From: Rhabdophis nuchalis
Taxonomy: Eukaryota > Chordata > Lepidosauria > Squamata > Natricidae
Direction: 5' to 3'
DNA: 64,000 nucleotides
Assembly (NCBI GenBank): GCA_039707465.1
Contig: CM077653.1
Coordinates: forward strand, 1,797,001-1,861,000
Below the pieces are notes generated by a model that saw only the letters and a program-made list of their open reading frames with translations, made no database searches and was not told the origin of the DNA. The first letter of the stretch is position 1. Every line of letters begins with the position of its first letter. Position numbers and translations under genes: made by a program. Shown here in pieces: positions 44,901 through 57,100 of this stretch.

Positions 44901-47900
44901 GACTAGAGAAGGCTTCCTCTTTGCAAGGAATTCCTGGCAACAGCCGTAACATAGGAAAGGAGGGGAGGGGAAGGAAGGGAAGGGAAGGGAGAAGGAAAGG
45001 AAAGAAAGGGAAGGGAAGGGAAGGAGGAGGGAGGAAAGGAAAGGGAGAAGGAAAGGAAAGGAGGAGAGAGGAAAGGAAAGGGAGAAGGAAAGGAATGGAG
45101 AAGGAAAAGAAAGGAAAGGAAAGGAAAAGATGAAGAAAGGAAAGGAAAAGTGATGTAATATAGCAACGGGTCATTCATTCAAAAGGACACTGAAAAGAAG
45201 TCAGCCAGTTTCTAAAATTCAAGACAAATGGAGCAGGAGTTCCTTCCTTTGGGCATCTCCTCCTCTCTGGAGGACTAGAAAAACAAAGGGAAACCCACAG
45301 AGTAGCCCCCTCCCAGTCGCCCCATCTCACCACTCTGCTAGCTGTTTAGGAAGATAAACGAAGGGGGTCTTCATATGGCCCCCAGCTTCCCAGTATCAGT
45401 GCACCAGTCCAACTGGAACAATCCAATTAGGATGGGCCAAGTCTTTAGGGCTGAGCAACTGGCGCTCAAAGGCTCACTCAATACTTTCACTGGATGTGGA
45501 AATTCCCAAGTGGTGTGGCATGTACAGTACACCAGTGGTGGGATTCAAAAATTATTACTATTGGTTCTGTGGGGGTGGGTTTGTGGGCATGGTGTGGCTT
45601 TGTAGGTGTGGCAGGGAAAAGGATACTGCAAAATACCCATTCCTTCTCCGCTCCTGGGGAAAGGATACTGCAAAATACCCATTCCCTCCCCACCCCACTG
45701 ACCTGTTTCCCAGCTCTGTTCCCTTTTCAGGGCAACAAAAGAAGATCAGCTGGGAAGCAACAAGGGCGTGGCCAGCCTATTTGTCAGTTCTCCACACTAC
45801 TCAAAAGTTCCGCTACCGGTTCTCCAGAACCGGTCAGAACCAGCTGAATACCACCTCTGATATACACTATAATTTTGAAAACTTCTAAACCCAACTTTTT
45901 TGCACCCCCCAGTTGGTGCCCCTTGTCTTAAAGGCCAGAATGTGGAAACCATATCCAGGATTTTTAACCTGAAGCGTCTTTTTAGTCCATCACCTTGGTC
46001 CTCTTGGGATCGTCTCACTATAGCTCTGCTAAACCTTTCGATATCTAACCAGAGTCGGAACAACGGAGAGAGAACAAGGGAGGAGCTCCCCTTCCTTCCA
46101 TCTGAAACACAAGTGGGGTTGAATCCTCCTGGTCCATTGCTGGCACCATAGGCAACCATGCAGACCACCGATGCCTCTGGAACCTCATTTCCTAAGCCAG
46201 CCTTTGGGTGCCCAGAACCTTCACCTGCAACATCTGAGAGTTCCAGACTGACTGTCTGGAAGAGGTTAGAAAATCCCCCCAAAGACTCAATTACAAAAAG
46301 AGTGGGGTGTCTGCCCTCTTGTGAAGGAGGAAGGGGGATAACTCCAGTGTCACCATGTGAGCTGGAAGGGAGACCTTGCAATGGAATTGAAACACAATCC
46401 TAGGATATCTTGCAAGCAATTTAACACCATTTTTAAAAGGTAAAGGTTCCCCTCCCACATATGTGCCAGTCATTCCCGACTCTAGGAAGGGACACAGTGG
46501 CTCAGTGGCTAAGACGTAGACCTTGTCAATCGAAAGGTCGGCAGTTCAGCAGTTCAAATCCCTAGCGCTGCGTAATGGAGTGAGCTCCCATGACTTGTCC
46601 CAGCTTCTGCCAACCTAGCAGTTTGAAAGCACGTGAAAATGCAAGTAGAAAAATAGGAGCCACCTTTGGTGGGAAGGGAACAGCATTCTGTGCACCTTCA
46701 ACATTGAGTCATGCCGGCCACATGACCATGGAGACGTCTTCGGACAGCCCTGGCTCTTTGGTTTTGAAACGGAGATGAGCACCACCCCCTAGAGTCAGGA
46801 ACGACTAGCACAGATGTGCGAGGGGAACCTTTACCTTAACCTTTTTTTTAATGAGGAAGAAGGATTGCCTGCTAGGGACATAGCACAGGTGAGTGGCCAG
46901 CAAGGAAGGCCAACTGGTCTCTTGCAATGAGGAACGTTCCGCCAGGATATCAAAGCTTATAGATTCACAAACAAGCAAAGATCCCTTTGCAACAGCATCT
47001 CAAAATCCACACAGTCAAAGCAGCCCAGATCAACCCTGTTGTCTTTAAAGTAGAATTGGAGGTGCCAGGAGACCGAAGGGCCCTTAATCAAACAACTCCG
47101 GGTCTAAGAGTACTCAAGTAAGACAGTTGGGCGCTCAAGAGGTTTGCATCCAAGTCTTCAACATTTCCACTGTTCCTCCGCAGCCCGCGGACCAGCCAGC
47201 CCCCTTCTCCATCAATACTTGCTCCTCGTCATGAAAGCTTTTGTCCCCATTCAAATTCGTAGCTTGCGGGCACCGAAAGGAATGGGGAGGTAGGAGGAAG
47301 AAAGAGGAGGCCATTTTGAAATGAAACTCCTGTCTCCTTTGAGCAGCTCCGTGGAAAGGAGAGGAAAAAAATATATATCCAAGACCCCCAATCCATTCAT
47401 AATCTTCTCAGTCGAAATATCCCTGTCTTTCCAGAGAGGCCTTGTGTCCCCCGCCTACATTAACACCCACTCTTTCCTTCTTCTCTACAAAATATTATAT
47501 ATATATGAGAGAATATTTTTACAGCTCCTGTTTTTAGGCCCGTTTAAGGGAGGAGACAAACTGTCATCCTTCTCTGCCCTTCGACTCAACCTAGAGATCA
47601 TCCAGACAGAGACCCATTAAGATTGCTGCTGTTTTTTAGGTATGTGTTAGATTTTTTAATCAGGGAAAGCCGGTTAGCTCAAGGCATAGAAAGGCTTGCC
47701 TGAAATGCTGGAAAGTGCCGGTTCAAATCCCAGTAGATGAAGTATGGCCAGCTGAAGAAGGCTAAAAAGCCTGAAATAGATCTATCCTGGTCTCTTAATT
47801 ATTAAATCAGCCCTTAAAAAAATCTAACATATATATATATATATAGGCATTGCTGGCTTCGGGGATTTTCCCATGTATATAGCATGGAGATGTTATTGCA

Positions 47901-48077
47901 AGATTCGGAGATCTTGCCGAAATGTTGCAATAACATCTCCATGCTATATACACAGGAAAATCCCCGAAGCCAGCAATGCCAGCATATATATATAATATTA
48001 TATATATATATAATATTTCATAGAGAAGAAGGAAAGAGTGGGTGTTAATATATCTGTGTGTGTGTAAGAGAGGGAAG

Positions 48078-48114
<37 letters not shown>

Positions 48115-51100
48115 AAAAAAGAAAGAGGAGGGGAAGGGAAGGGAAGAGAAGGGAAGGAAGGGGAAGGAAAGAAAGGGAAAGCAGGAAAGGAAAAAAGGAA
48201 AGAAGATAGGGAAGGTAAGGAAAGGAAAAAAGGAAAGAGGAAAGCAAAAGAAGAGCAAGAAAGGAAAGGAACAAAAGAAAGGAGGAAAGGAAAGAAGAAA
48301 GGAAAGGAAAGGAAAAGAAGAAAGAAAAAAAGGAAAGAGGAAAGGAAAATGGGAAAGGAAAGAAAAAGAAGAAAGGAAAAAAGGAAAGGAGGAAAGGAAA
48401 GGAAGAAAGCAAGAAAGATGTAAAATATAAACAGTGAATTTTCGCTGTTGCCCATTCTTGGGGAGAATGGGGACAAACCTATCCCAGCAGCCAGGATCCC
48501 AAGTCCCCACTTTGCCACTACAAAGGGGTCCAGTTTTCATGGAAGGCCCCCTTCGTTCTCCACCCACAGACCTTCCCAGGTCCTCCTGCATCCAAAGCAC
48601 GGTTTAAGTTTGAGCAACGGATGCTTTGGAGGTACTTGCAAACAAAAAAACAAACAAACAAAAAAACACTTTCCAAGGACTTTACGGTCTTTTCATGTTT
48701 TCTCTGAGCCCCTTCAAATTCATCCTGCTCAATGTTGAAACGAGGACTAATATAATTGAATTCATCTCTGCCGTTTGCAAAGATCAATAAAGCTACTCAG
48801 AAAGTGTGCACACGAAGGGAAGTGTGTGTGTGGGGAGAATAAAGGCTCCCAGGAACATGGCTGGAACTCCCAATCACACCCATGCCAGCGCCCTTGTTCA
48901 CAACAAAGCCTCCCATGGGGAACCTTGGGTGGGTGGGTGGGTGGAGGAGGAGAAAGGCTCCTCCTTCCTTAATTCACACACGTCTGGTCCACATCTGCTG
49001 AGGAGGCAGAGTCCCCGTGACCGAATGGGACCCTGGAAATGGGTGGGAGGAGAGGCAAAGGGGCCAGAGAAGAGCCGTAGGGGTGGGAGTGAGGGAGAGG
49101 TGGAGGGAGGGAGGGGGAGGAAACCATCCCGCTCGTCTCAATCTGGTTCGGCATTTTCAGTTTGGATGGGATGCTGGGTTGCTATGGCAACAGGAAGGAT
49201 AGATAAAGACACATAAAGGTGAAGCCTGCTGTGGAGATAAATTATGAAGGAAAATAAAAGGCGTAGAGGAGAAAGAGAGACAAGAGCTAATGAGGAGGAT
49301 GAACATAAAGCAGGAGAGATTTTGCCCTCTGGGTTTTAACGTGTAAAGACCGAAGATGAGCGTCAAGGTTACAACAGCTTCTCTCAAGCTGGCGTCCCCC
49401 AGTGGGGCTGCATGAGAGCCTCCCCCTCCCCCCCCACCAGCCCTCGGCAGCTGGGGATAATGGGAATCTTACCTCAGTCCCTGTGAAGGACACCAAGTTG
49501 GGAGAAAGCCAAGCTCATGTGGCTTTTTGTCAAGGTCACCCACTTGCCGAGATTATGGGGAAAATATAAGGACTAGACAGAGGGAGGGAGGGAGGGAAGG
49601 AGAGGAAGAAAATGAAGGAAAGAGAGAAGGAGGAGGAGAAGGAAATAAAGGAGGAGGAGGAAAAATAGAAAGGGAAGGGAGAGAGGGAGAGAAGGAAGGA
49701 AAAGAGGGAGGACAAGAGGTAGGTAGGTTGGTAGGTAGGTGAGGAAGGAAGGAAGAATGGAGGGAGGGAGGGAGGGGGGAAGAAGGAAGGAAGGAAGGAA
49801 GGAAGGAAGGAAGGAAGGAAGGAAGGAAGGAAGGAAGGAAGGAAGCCAAACTCCCAACAGGGAGGGTGCGATAGAAATGTGGTAAGTAACCACAATAACT
49901 GAAGGAAAAATGGCAGGAAAGAAGAATGGATCTGAACCCTTGGCAGAATTCAGAGAGAAAACAGTCACCTGGCTGTCCACAGTGGAGAAATGAATATCCC
50001 AGTCACCAGAACTGGGAAGAGAGAGGTCCCAAGGAGAAGACAAACTCAGAAGGACCAACACAACTGCAATTGTTCTTCCGAAAAAAGGCTAGAAAATGAA
50101 GGCTCTAAATCAGACCATCATCAACGGCCTCCTCTGCATAAGGTAAGCATATTTCTCAGCAAGGACTTAAAAAAAAAAGTGTGTGAAAGAGATTCTTGTC
50201 AAAAAGAAACGATTTACTTTTGGATCAGAACTATTTGTTGTTTTCCATGTTCCAAGGAGATAGCCCTTGTTCCACCCTGGTCAAGGGGCTCCTGCCAGTC
50301 AGAGAGTGGAGGAGACCCAAGAGAAACAATTGTGTGGGCATCTGAAGAGAGTGGCCAACAGACAGACCACTGAGAGCCAGGCTCCTGACTCCAATTTCAC
50401 ACGAAGTCACCTGAATTCACCTGAATTCACCTGACCTAATGTGAATTCACCAGAACTCACCTGAATTCACAGGCTCACCTGAATTACCTAACCCAGGGGT
50501 CTGCAAAGTCGGCTCTTTTAAGACTGGTGGACTTCAACTCCCAGAGTTCCCCAGGCACCATAGCTGGCCGGGGAATTCTGGGAGTTGAGGTCCACCAGTC
50601 TTAAAAGAGCCAACTTTGCAGACCCCTGACCTAACCTAATGTGAATTTACTTGAATTCACCTGAATTCATCTCATCTAACCTGGATTTACCTGAATTCAC
50701 TGGAACTCACCTGAATTCATCTCATCTAACCTGAACTCATCTGAATTCACCTGAACTCACCTAAATTCAGATACTTCTTGCTGTCTCAGTTTTAATTTCC
50801 ACCTATCTATAAAATGAGAGAATGATGCAAATCTACATCACACGTTTCCATTTCTCTCTTGAACAAGATTTCCATCCAAAATCTTGGCAACAAACACCAA
50901 GGGAGCAGGATTTCATTTGTAAGGTTCCACCTCTCAAAAGCTTCCGGAAGTTTTCTTTTTTAAAAAAAATGATAATATTCAAGATGGAATTTGGGAGCCA
51001 TTCAGGGTTGTTCTGTGTCTTCCTTTCTCAATCTTTTTATTTAATCCCGAAGAAGCAGAAGAGCTCATCATGACATTAAAAAAACCCCAGGATTTCTATT

Positions 51101-54100
51101 TCGGTTGTCTTCCATTGATGGAATTCATCTCTCATTACTTCTCTCTCTCTCCCGTTTAATTTCCCTGAAAAAATTTAGGTAATAACATCCTGGCAATTAC
51201 ATTCAAAAGGTTAACAGCTCAATCACAAGGAAGCTGAGGGATCGGTTCACGGAAACTTCATTCCTTTGCTAACCACTTCCTCTCTCTCTCTCTCTCTCTC
51301 TCAAACTGCAATCAGTAACCTAATGAAATATATTGCTTCATGGATTCCATCTGGCCCTGATTATTTGACAGCATTTTTTAATTTATTTTTAAGGAAAGCG
51401 GAAGGGGACTTTATCCTAAAGCTGAAGAGTTGCAATTCCGAGGGAGATGGGCAATTTCTAAATGGGATCAATAAATCAATACAGGTGACAAAGAACCTTC
51501 TCCAAAGGGCGGATCTCAGGGTATGTGAGGCTTCCCAAAAGCCTGAAGCAAACTCCTTGCCCGGACCAAAAAAACCCCAAAACCCATTTTATTAATTTAC
51601 TATGAATTCTGCTCATCCACATCCAGCAAAGTCTTTCAAGGGAGGATTTACAGTCACAGACCTTCTCTGGCTTGGAGAGCTGCCAGGCCGATCTCTGCAA
51701 AACCTGGCCAGGAGTCTCGGAGAGTCACAAACCAATGAAGCGAACTAATTGCCTCCTGCAAACTCCACTCCCCTGTCGCTCCTCTTTTATTTCCTCTGGA
51801 AGGGGCCACTCATCCTCCACCTGTGTCCTTACTCCCAAGTGTTCTTTAGCTGTTCCCTTCGTCTGGCAATTCTGCGCATGCACACACTGGGAACAGGCTC
51901 CAGCTGTTCTTCTTCCTCACTGATGTCTGACTCTGAAGGCAGCTGATAACTGTCAGAGGGCCTTGGCCCCCTCTCTGCCTCCGACACAGAGCCCTCCTCA
52001 GAGCCTTCCCCAGACTCCAGGACTGGCCCAGGTTCCTCCCCAACCTCCTCACTGTCTGAATGCTTCTGTCTTGAACAATTTTTTGCCACAAAATAGGGTC
52101 TGGCAGAATCTAGCAAACTTGTCTGAGACAGTTTGGGGGTGTCAATATTGCATGCCCCTGCCATGGAAGAAGAGACGAGGAGAGGAGAGGAGAGAGGGAA
52201 GAGAAAGAGAAGAGAAAGAGAAGAGAAGGATGGAAGGGGAAGAGGAGGAGGAAGAAGAGGAGGAGGAGGAGGAGGAGGAGGAGAGGAAAGAGAAAAAAGA
52301 AAGAGAAAAAGGGTGGAATGGAAGAGAAGAAAAGAAAGGAAAGAGAAGGAAGAAGAGGAAGAGGAGAGGGAAGAGAAAGAGAAGAAAGATAGAAGGGAAG
52401 GAAAGAAGAGAAGAAATGAAAGAGAAGGAGGAAGAAGAGGAGGAGAGGGAAGAGAAAGGAGAAAAGAGAAGAAGGATGGAAGGAAAGAGAAGAAAAGAGA
52501 AGAAAGGAAAGAGAAGGAAGAAGAAGAAGAGGAGGAGAGGAAAGAGAAAGGGGAGAGAAGAAGGATGGAAGGGAAGAGAAGACAAGAAAGAGGAGGAGGA
52601 GGAGAGGAGGAAAGAGAAAGGAAAAAATAAAAGAAAAAAGAGAAGAAAAGGCACCTCCACTCCAACTGGGTCGCATGCAGATACAGGCCACATCCATGCT
52701 CAGGAGGAAGGGGAAACGGAGAGCATCCACCCTTGACCAGGTGTTAATGGGAAACACCACAGCTACTCTAGCGTCAGTATTGTTAGGAGAACTGATTCAC
52801 CTGCTACTTTCTCTCTCAACGAGAAAGGGAAGCCAAGCCGAAGAGACAAACAAAGTTAAGTTAGGAGAAATCACACGTGGATCTGCAGGACACACGTTAG
52901 AGCCAGGGCAGTCGGCGGGGGGGGGGAGGGGGGGGGAGGACCGGAGAAGCAGCACTTACGTGGTGGCGGAGGGCCTGCGGTTCCCCCATAGGCGGAAGAC
53001 GGGCGGAAAGAAAAGACAGACCCCCAAAAGAGAAAAGAGGCAACAGAGATGAAAAAATAATAATAATAATAAAGAGGAGACGATGGACGAAGGCGCTGAA
53101 AATAAGGCAATGCTCTGGGCCTCCCATCTGCTGAGGACTAGCTCCTCGGGAGGTAGAGCAGATTTTCAGTGGAGGAGAAGGGCAAGGCGACAACTGCACA
53201 ATGGGGCACCCTTCAACGCATTGCAAGCAAGAGTTGCAATTCTGGTTACTCATCAGAGAATGGCAACATTATGGGAGGGAAGGAACCAGGAATTGTAACG
53301 GGGGACGTTATTCCCCCATCAATGAATTACGCAGGAAGACCCCTTTCCTTTAGTTTCCTTGAGTTTGTCTTTTTTTCTCTTCTTTTGACAGGTGGGCATC
53401 TTTCCAAGACCCCGAGGCGATTCTAAACTGGAAAAAACGCACTGCCGCAGAGGGAAATGCAAGGTCGGTTGCCCCTTGCTTAATGAATCCTTACGAGGGC
53501 TGAAGAGGGAGGGGAGATGGGGAGTGCCAGAGGAGTGGGGAGGACAGCAGCACCCTCCCTGCCACCGGCGTTTGCCAGAGGTAGCAGAAGGTGAGAGGAT
53601 GGGACGGAGACCTCGTCCAGGCGAGGGGAAGGAGGATAGTGGATCAGCCAGATGTGATCAAAGGGACACCAGCCCTACGTAGATGAATCTGCCTCTCTCC
53701 AAATTCAAAGGTCTTAGATTTGAGATGCTCAGAGACAAATCCAATTTGTCTCGAGATCCCCAGAGCTTACCAATTATACAGGGCAGGGACTGTATCTAAA
53801 CAAGGCTGCAAACTGCCCATCTTCCTCCAGGGAAGAAGACAGCTGGGATGTCCAACCTTGGCAACTTTAAGACGTGTGGACTTCAACTCCCAGAATTGGC
53901 TGCAGGATTTGGGTCTGGCTATTCCAGTGGTCATTTTTAGGCTTCCTCCGCATGAGTAGAATTCACCTTTTGAGTAAAGTAAGAATTATACGTCACGAGT
54001 GGAGGGGCATCAGGATTTTAGAGATGCTTAGGTGGGGGCATGGCCCAAAAAAGGTTGGGAACCATTGGGCTCATCTAAAAAGAAGAAGAATTAGGGCGAC

Positions 54101-57100
54101 ATGATAGCAGTATTCCGGTATTTGAGGGACTGCCTTAAAGAAGAGGGGGTCAAATTATTCTCCAAAGGGCAGGACAAGAAGCAATGGATGGAGACCAATC
54201 AAAGAAAATTAAGGAGAAGCGTCTTCAAAGAAAAACCAGGAAGTCCAGTTGCCTCTTGAAAAAGCACCTTTGGGAGAATCAAAATCAAGCAATTCCTAAC
54301 AGTAAGGACAATTAACCAATGGAACAGCTCGCCACCAGAAGTTGTAGGTGCTCCAGCCGTTTTTAAGACGGCCCTCTGGAATGACCTTCCCCCCAATATT
54401 AGAACGACCACGGACCTCCGCTCCTTCCGCCTGAAATTGAAGACTCATCTTTTCCGCCTGGCCGGCCTAGGGTAGTCTCTCTCTCTATGGGTTTTTAAAT
54501 GTATATTTATATTTAGTGGGGATTTTTAGTTAATGGGATTTTAGCACAGGAATTAATTTAATCTGTTTTAAATTGGTATGTATTTTGTATATTTATTGCT
54601 TTTATTCTCCCTGTGCACCGCCCCGAGTCCCTGTGGGGAGAGGGAGCGGTCAATAAATTCAACTATTATTATTATTATTATTAAGAAAGGCTACACGGCC
54701 ATTTATCTGAAATGGTATAGGTTCCACTGCTTGAGCAGGGGGCTGGACTAGAAGACCTCCAAGGTCCCTTCCAGCTTATTCTATTCTAATTCTCCAGCCA
54801 ACCTGGGGAATTCTGGGAATTGAAGTCCACAGTTCTTAAAGTTGGCGTGGTTGGACACCCCTGGCTTAGAGGCTGGAAAAAATACACCGGCAAGACCCTC
54901 GTCCCCCCCCCCTCGCCTGCTGCTCTGCCAGATTTCGACTGTGTGTGTGTGTGTGTGTGTGTGGGGAGGGGAGTTCCTTGCAGCATATAAAATGTGGGAG
55001 TGGGAGGCAGCTCATTCATGCATGCTATTTGCAAAGTAGACATTTTTATGTCCTTCCGAACCGAACTGCACTTGATCCGTCCTAAGCCAGCTGGGGCTTT
55101 TAATGCACGCTTCCATATCGCTTGGTCAGCAGCCGTTTCCGGAAAGAAATGGATGGGAAATTCAGGTTGGATAAAACAATGAAGATCTGGTACTTAAACC
55201 TTCCTGAATTTACTGCCCTGAAGCTGCGGCGAAAGCTTAGGTGGCTTTAAAAGCCAATTAAGCGAGTCGGCAGAAGCTGCTAAATCTATCGACGGACAAA
55301 GGATGGGCCAGGCCGCATCTTCCCTCGCCCAACTCTTCCAAAGCTACAGGACTATGTTCCGAGAGCAGATTATATGGATCTCTTGGGGGGATCCAGCAGA
55401 GCTGGGATCTGGTGCAAGGAAGGAGATGGGCGAGCCCAGCTTTGGAAACCACTCCAAATGAGGCCTGGAGTGGAAGTTGCGTTTTCAAAGCTGCTTTAAA
55501 GGTAGTTCTTGACTTACAACCATTCCAATTAGTGGAAAAAGTGAGCGATGAACGTTTTCCACACACCTGTTGCAGGGTCCCCGTGATCATGTGATCAAAA
55601 TGCGGACGTTTGGCAACCTACTCATATTTATGACGGTGGCAGTTTCCTGGGGGTCCCATGATCCTGTTTTTCGAACTTCTTTTTTTTTTAAAGAGTTTTA
55701 TTATTTTTTAGTTACAAAAATAAATATTCCATCTTTCTTTATGCTGTGTGTTGCCTGGGTACAACCATCCTTTTTGGCCACATCTTTCGCATCCAAATTA
55801 AAATTATTTCCCTAAGTTTAGTATTATAATATGTTGAGTATTTAAACATTATGGAACTCTCCATTTTCCTTAATATCTTCTAGTTACAATATCATATCAA
55901 CATTAAACATCATTATTCTCGTCATACACCTACTAACAGTTTTCGTCTTATTTATATCTCTTTTCTGACCTTCTGACCAGCAAAGTGGGGAAGGCAGTTT
56001 CACTTAACAGCCGCATTGCTAACTTAACAACGGGAATGGTTGACTTAACAACTGTGGCAAGATGGTTGCAAAAAGGGTCAAAACTCACTTAGCAACTGTG
56101 TCACTTAGCAATAGACATTTTGGGTTCAGTTGTGGTCATACGTCAAGAACTATCTGTAGCCTTCGAGCCCATCTTAGAATAGAATAGAGTTGGAAAGGAC
56201 CTTGGAGGTCTCTAGTCCAACCTCCTGCCTAAGCAGGAAACCCTGCACCACTTCAGACAAATGGTTGTCCAACATCTTCTTAAAAATGTCCAATGTTGGA
56301 GCATTCATAACTTCTGGAGGCAATTTCTGTTCCACTGATTCATTGTTCTAACTGTCAGGAAGTTTCTCCTTAGTTATAAGTTGCTTCTCTCCTTGATTGG
56401 TTTCCACCTATTGCTTCTTGTTCTACCCTCAGGTGCTTTGGAGGATAGCTTGACTCCCTCTTCTTTCAAGAGAGTAAAAGCTTGAAGGCTAAATTGGTGG
56501 GATTTTAACATTTCTAATCTCTTATACCAGCCACTTCTGCCCAGAAACGGTGTTTTGTCTTCTCCAACCCATCTCCCACCTCCACCTGACCTACTTAACC
56601 AGAAGATATTAGGACCAGCATTAAAAAAAAACAACAACAACCAACAGAACTAATGGTAGAAGTGTCATAGTAACACATTCCTAGGTGCTGATAGTGTGCT
56701 CGCCACAATCCTCACAGCTCAACAAAAGGATTTGAACAACAACAACAACAACAACAACAACAAAAGATTCTTGGAAGAGGAAAACAGAAAAGAAGGTTCC
56801 ATCTGAGGGACATGGAGGGGATCTGGACAGAGTCCGGAGGAAGACCAGGTGAGAGGTGAAGGATGGGCAGCTGGCCTGAGACAAGGGTTGAGGTTGCCAA
56901 GCAGGGGAGAGGGGAGGAGCAGGGCTTTACTTACGAACTGGCTGGGTCTTGAAGTCGGAGAGGGAGCTGATCTCGCCGGTGCCTTTGCCATTGATGGCCG
57001 TCAGCCGGATGGCGTAGGTGGTTTCTGGCTTCAAGCCAATGACCGTGAAGATGCCTTCGGTGTTGGCTGTGGCAGGAGAGACGGCAGACAAGGAGAGGAT

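Larger units (their letters stand above)
37434..52959. other. NCAM1 intron 12, distal part
   Basis: Contains no ordinary exon. It holds palindromic MITEs (39897, 43292, 50494), a solo LTR (41722), Sauria and tRNA SINEs (46434-46841, 47655-47812), two hairpins (43775, 47846), polypurine tracts, a CACCTGAATT minisatellite, and two microexon-like splice-site pairs (42296-42312, 44468-44470). Region 38520-39000 is a further hAT-like repeat (CAGGGGTGGGCTTCAAATTG). Regions 40600-41100 and 51080-51500 look unique. Confidence 0.6.

Noticed and set aside
46209..46239. 31-base exon candidate on the minus strand (CTTCCAG..GTGAAGG)
   Set aside because: It would shift frame and encodes nothing like NCAM1 insert exons.
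47655..47735. Possible tRNA gene (A and B boxes)
   Set aside because: The head cannot fold as a full cloverleaf and is joined to a SINE body found elsewhere. The same holds for 15827, 19230, 61127 and 61915.
49473..49480. 8-base exon candidate (CACAG|GGACTGAG|GTAAGA) in NCAM1 intron 12
   Set aside because: Not a multiple of three and no counterpart known; likely chance splice-site pairing.
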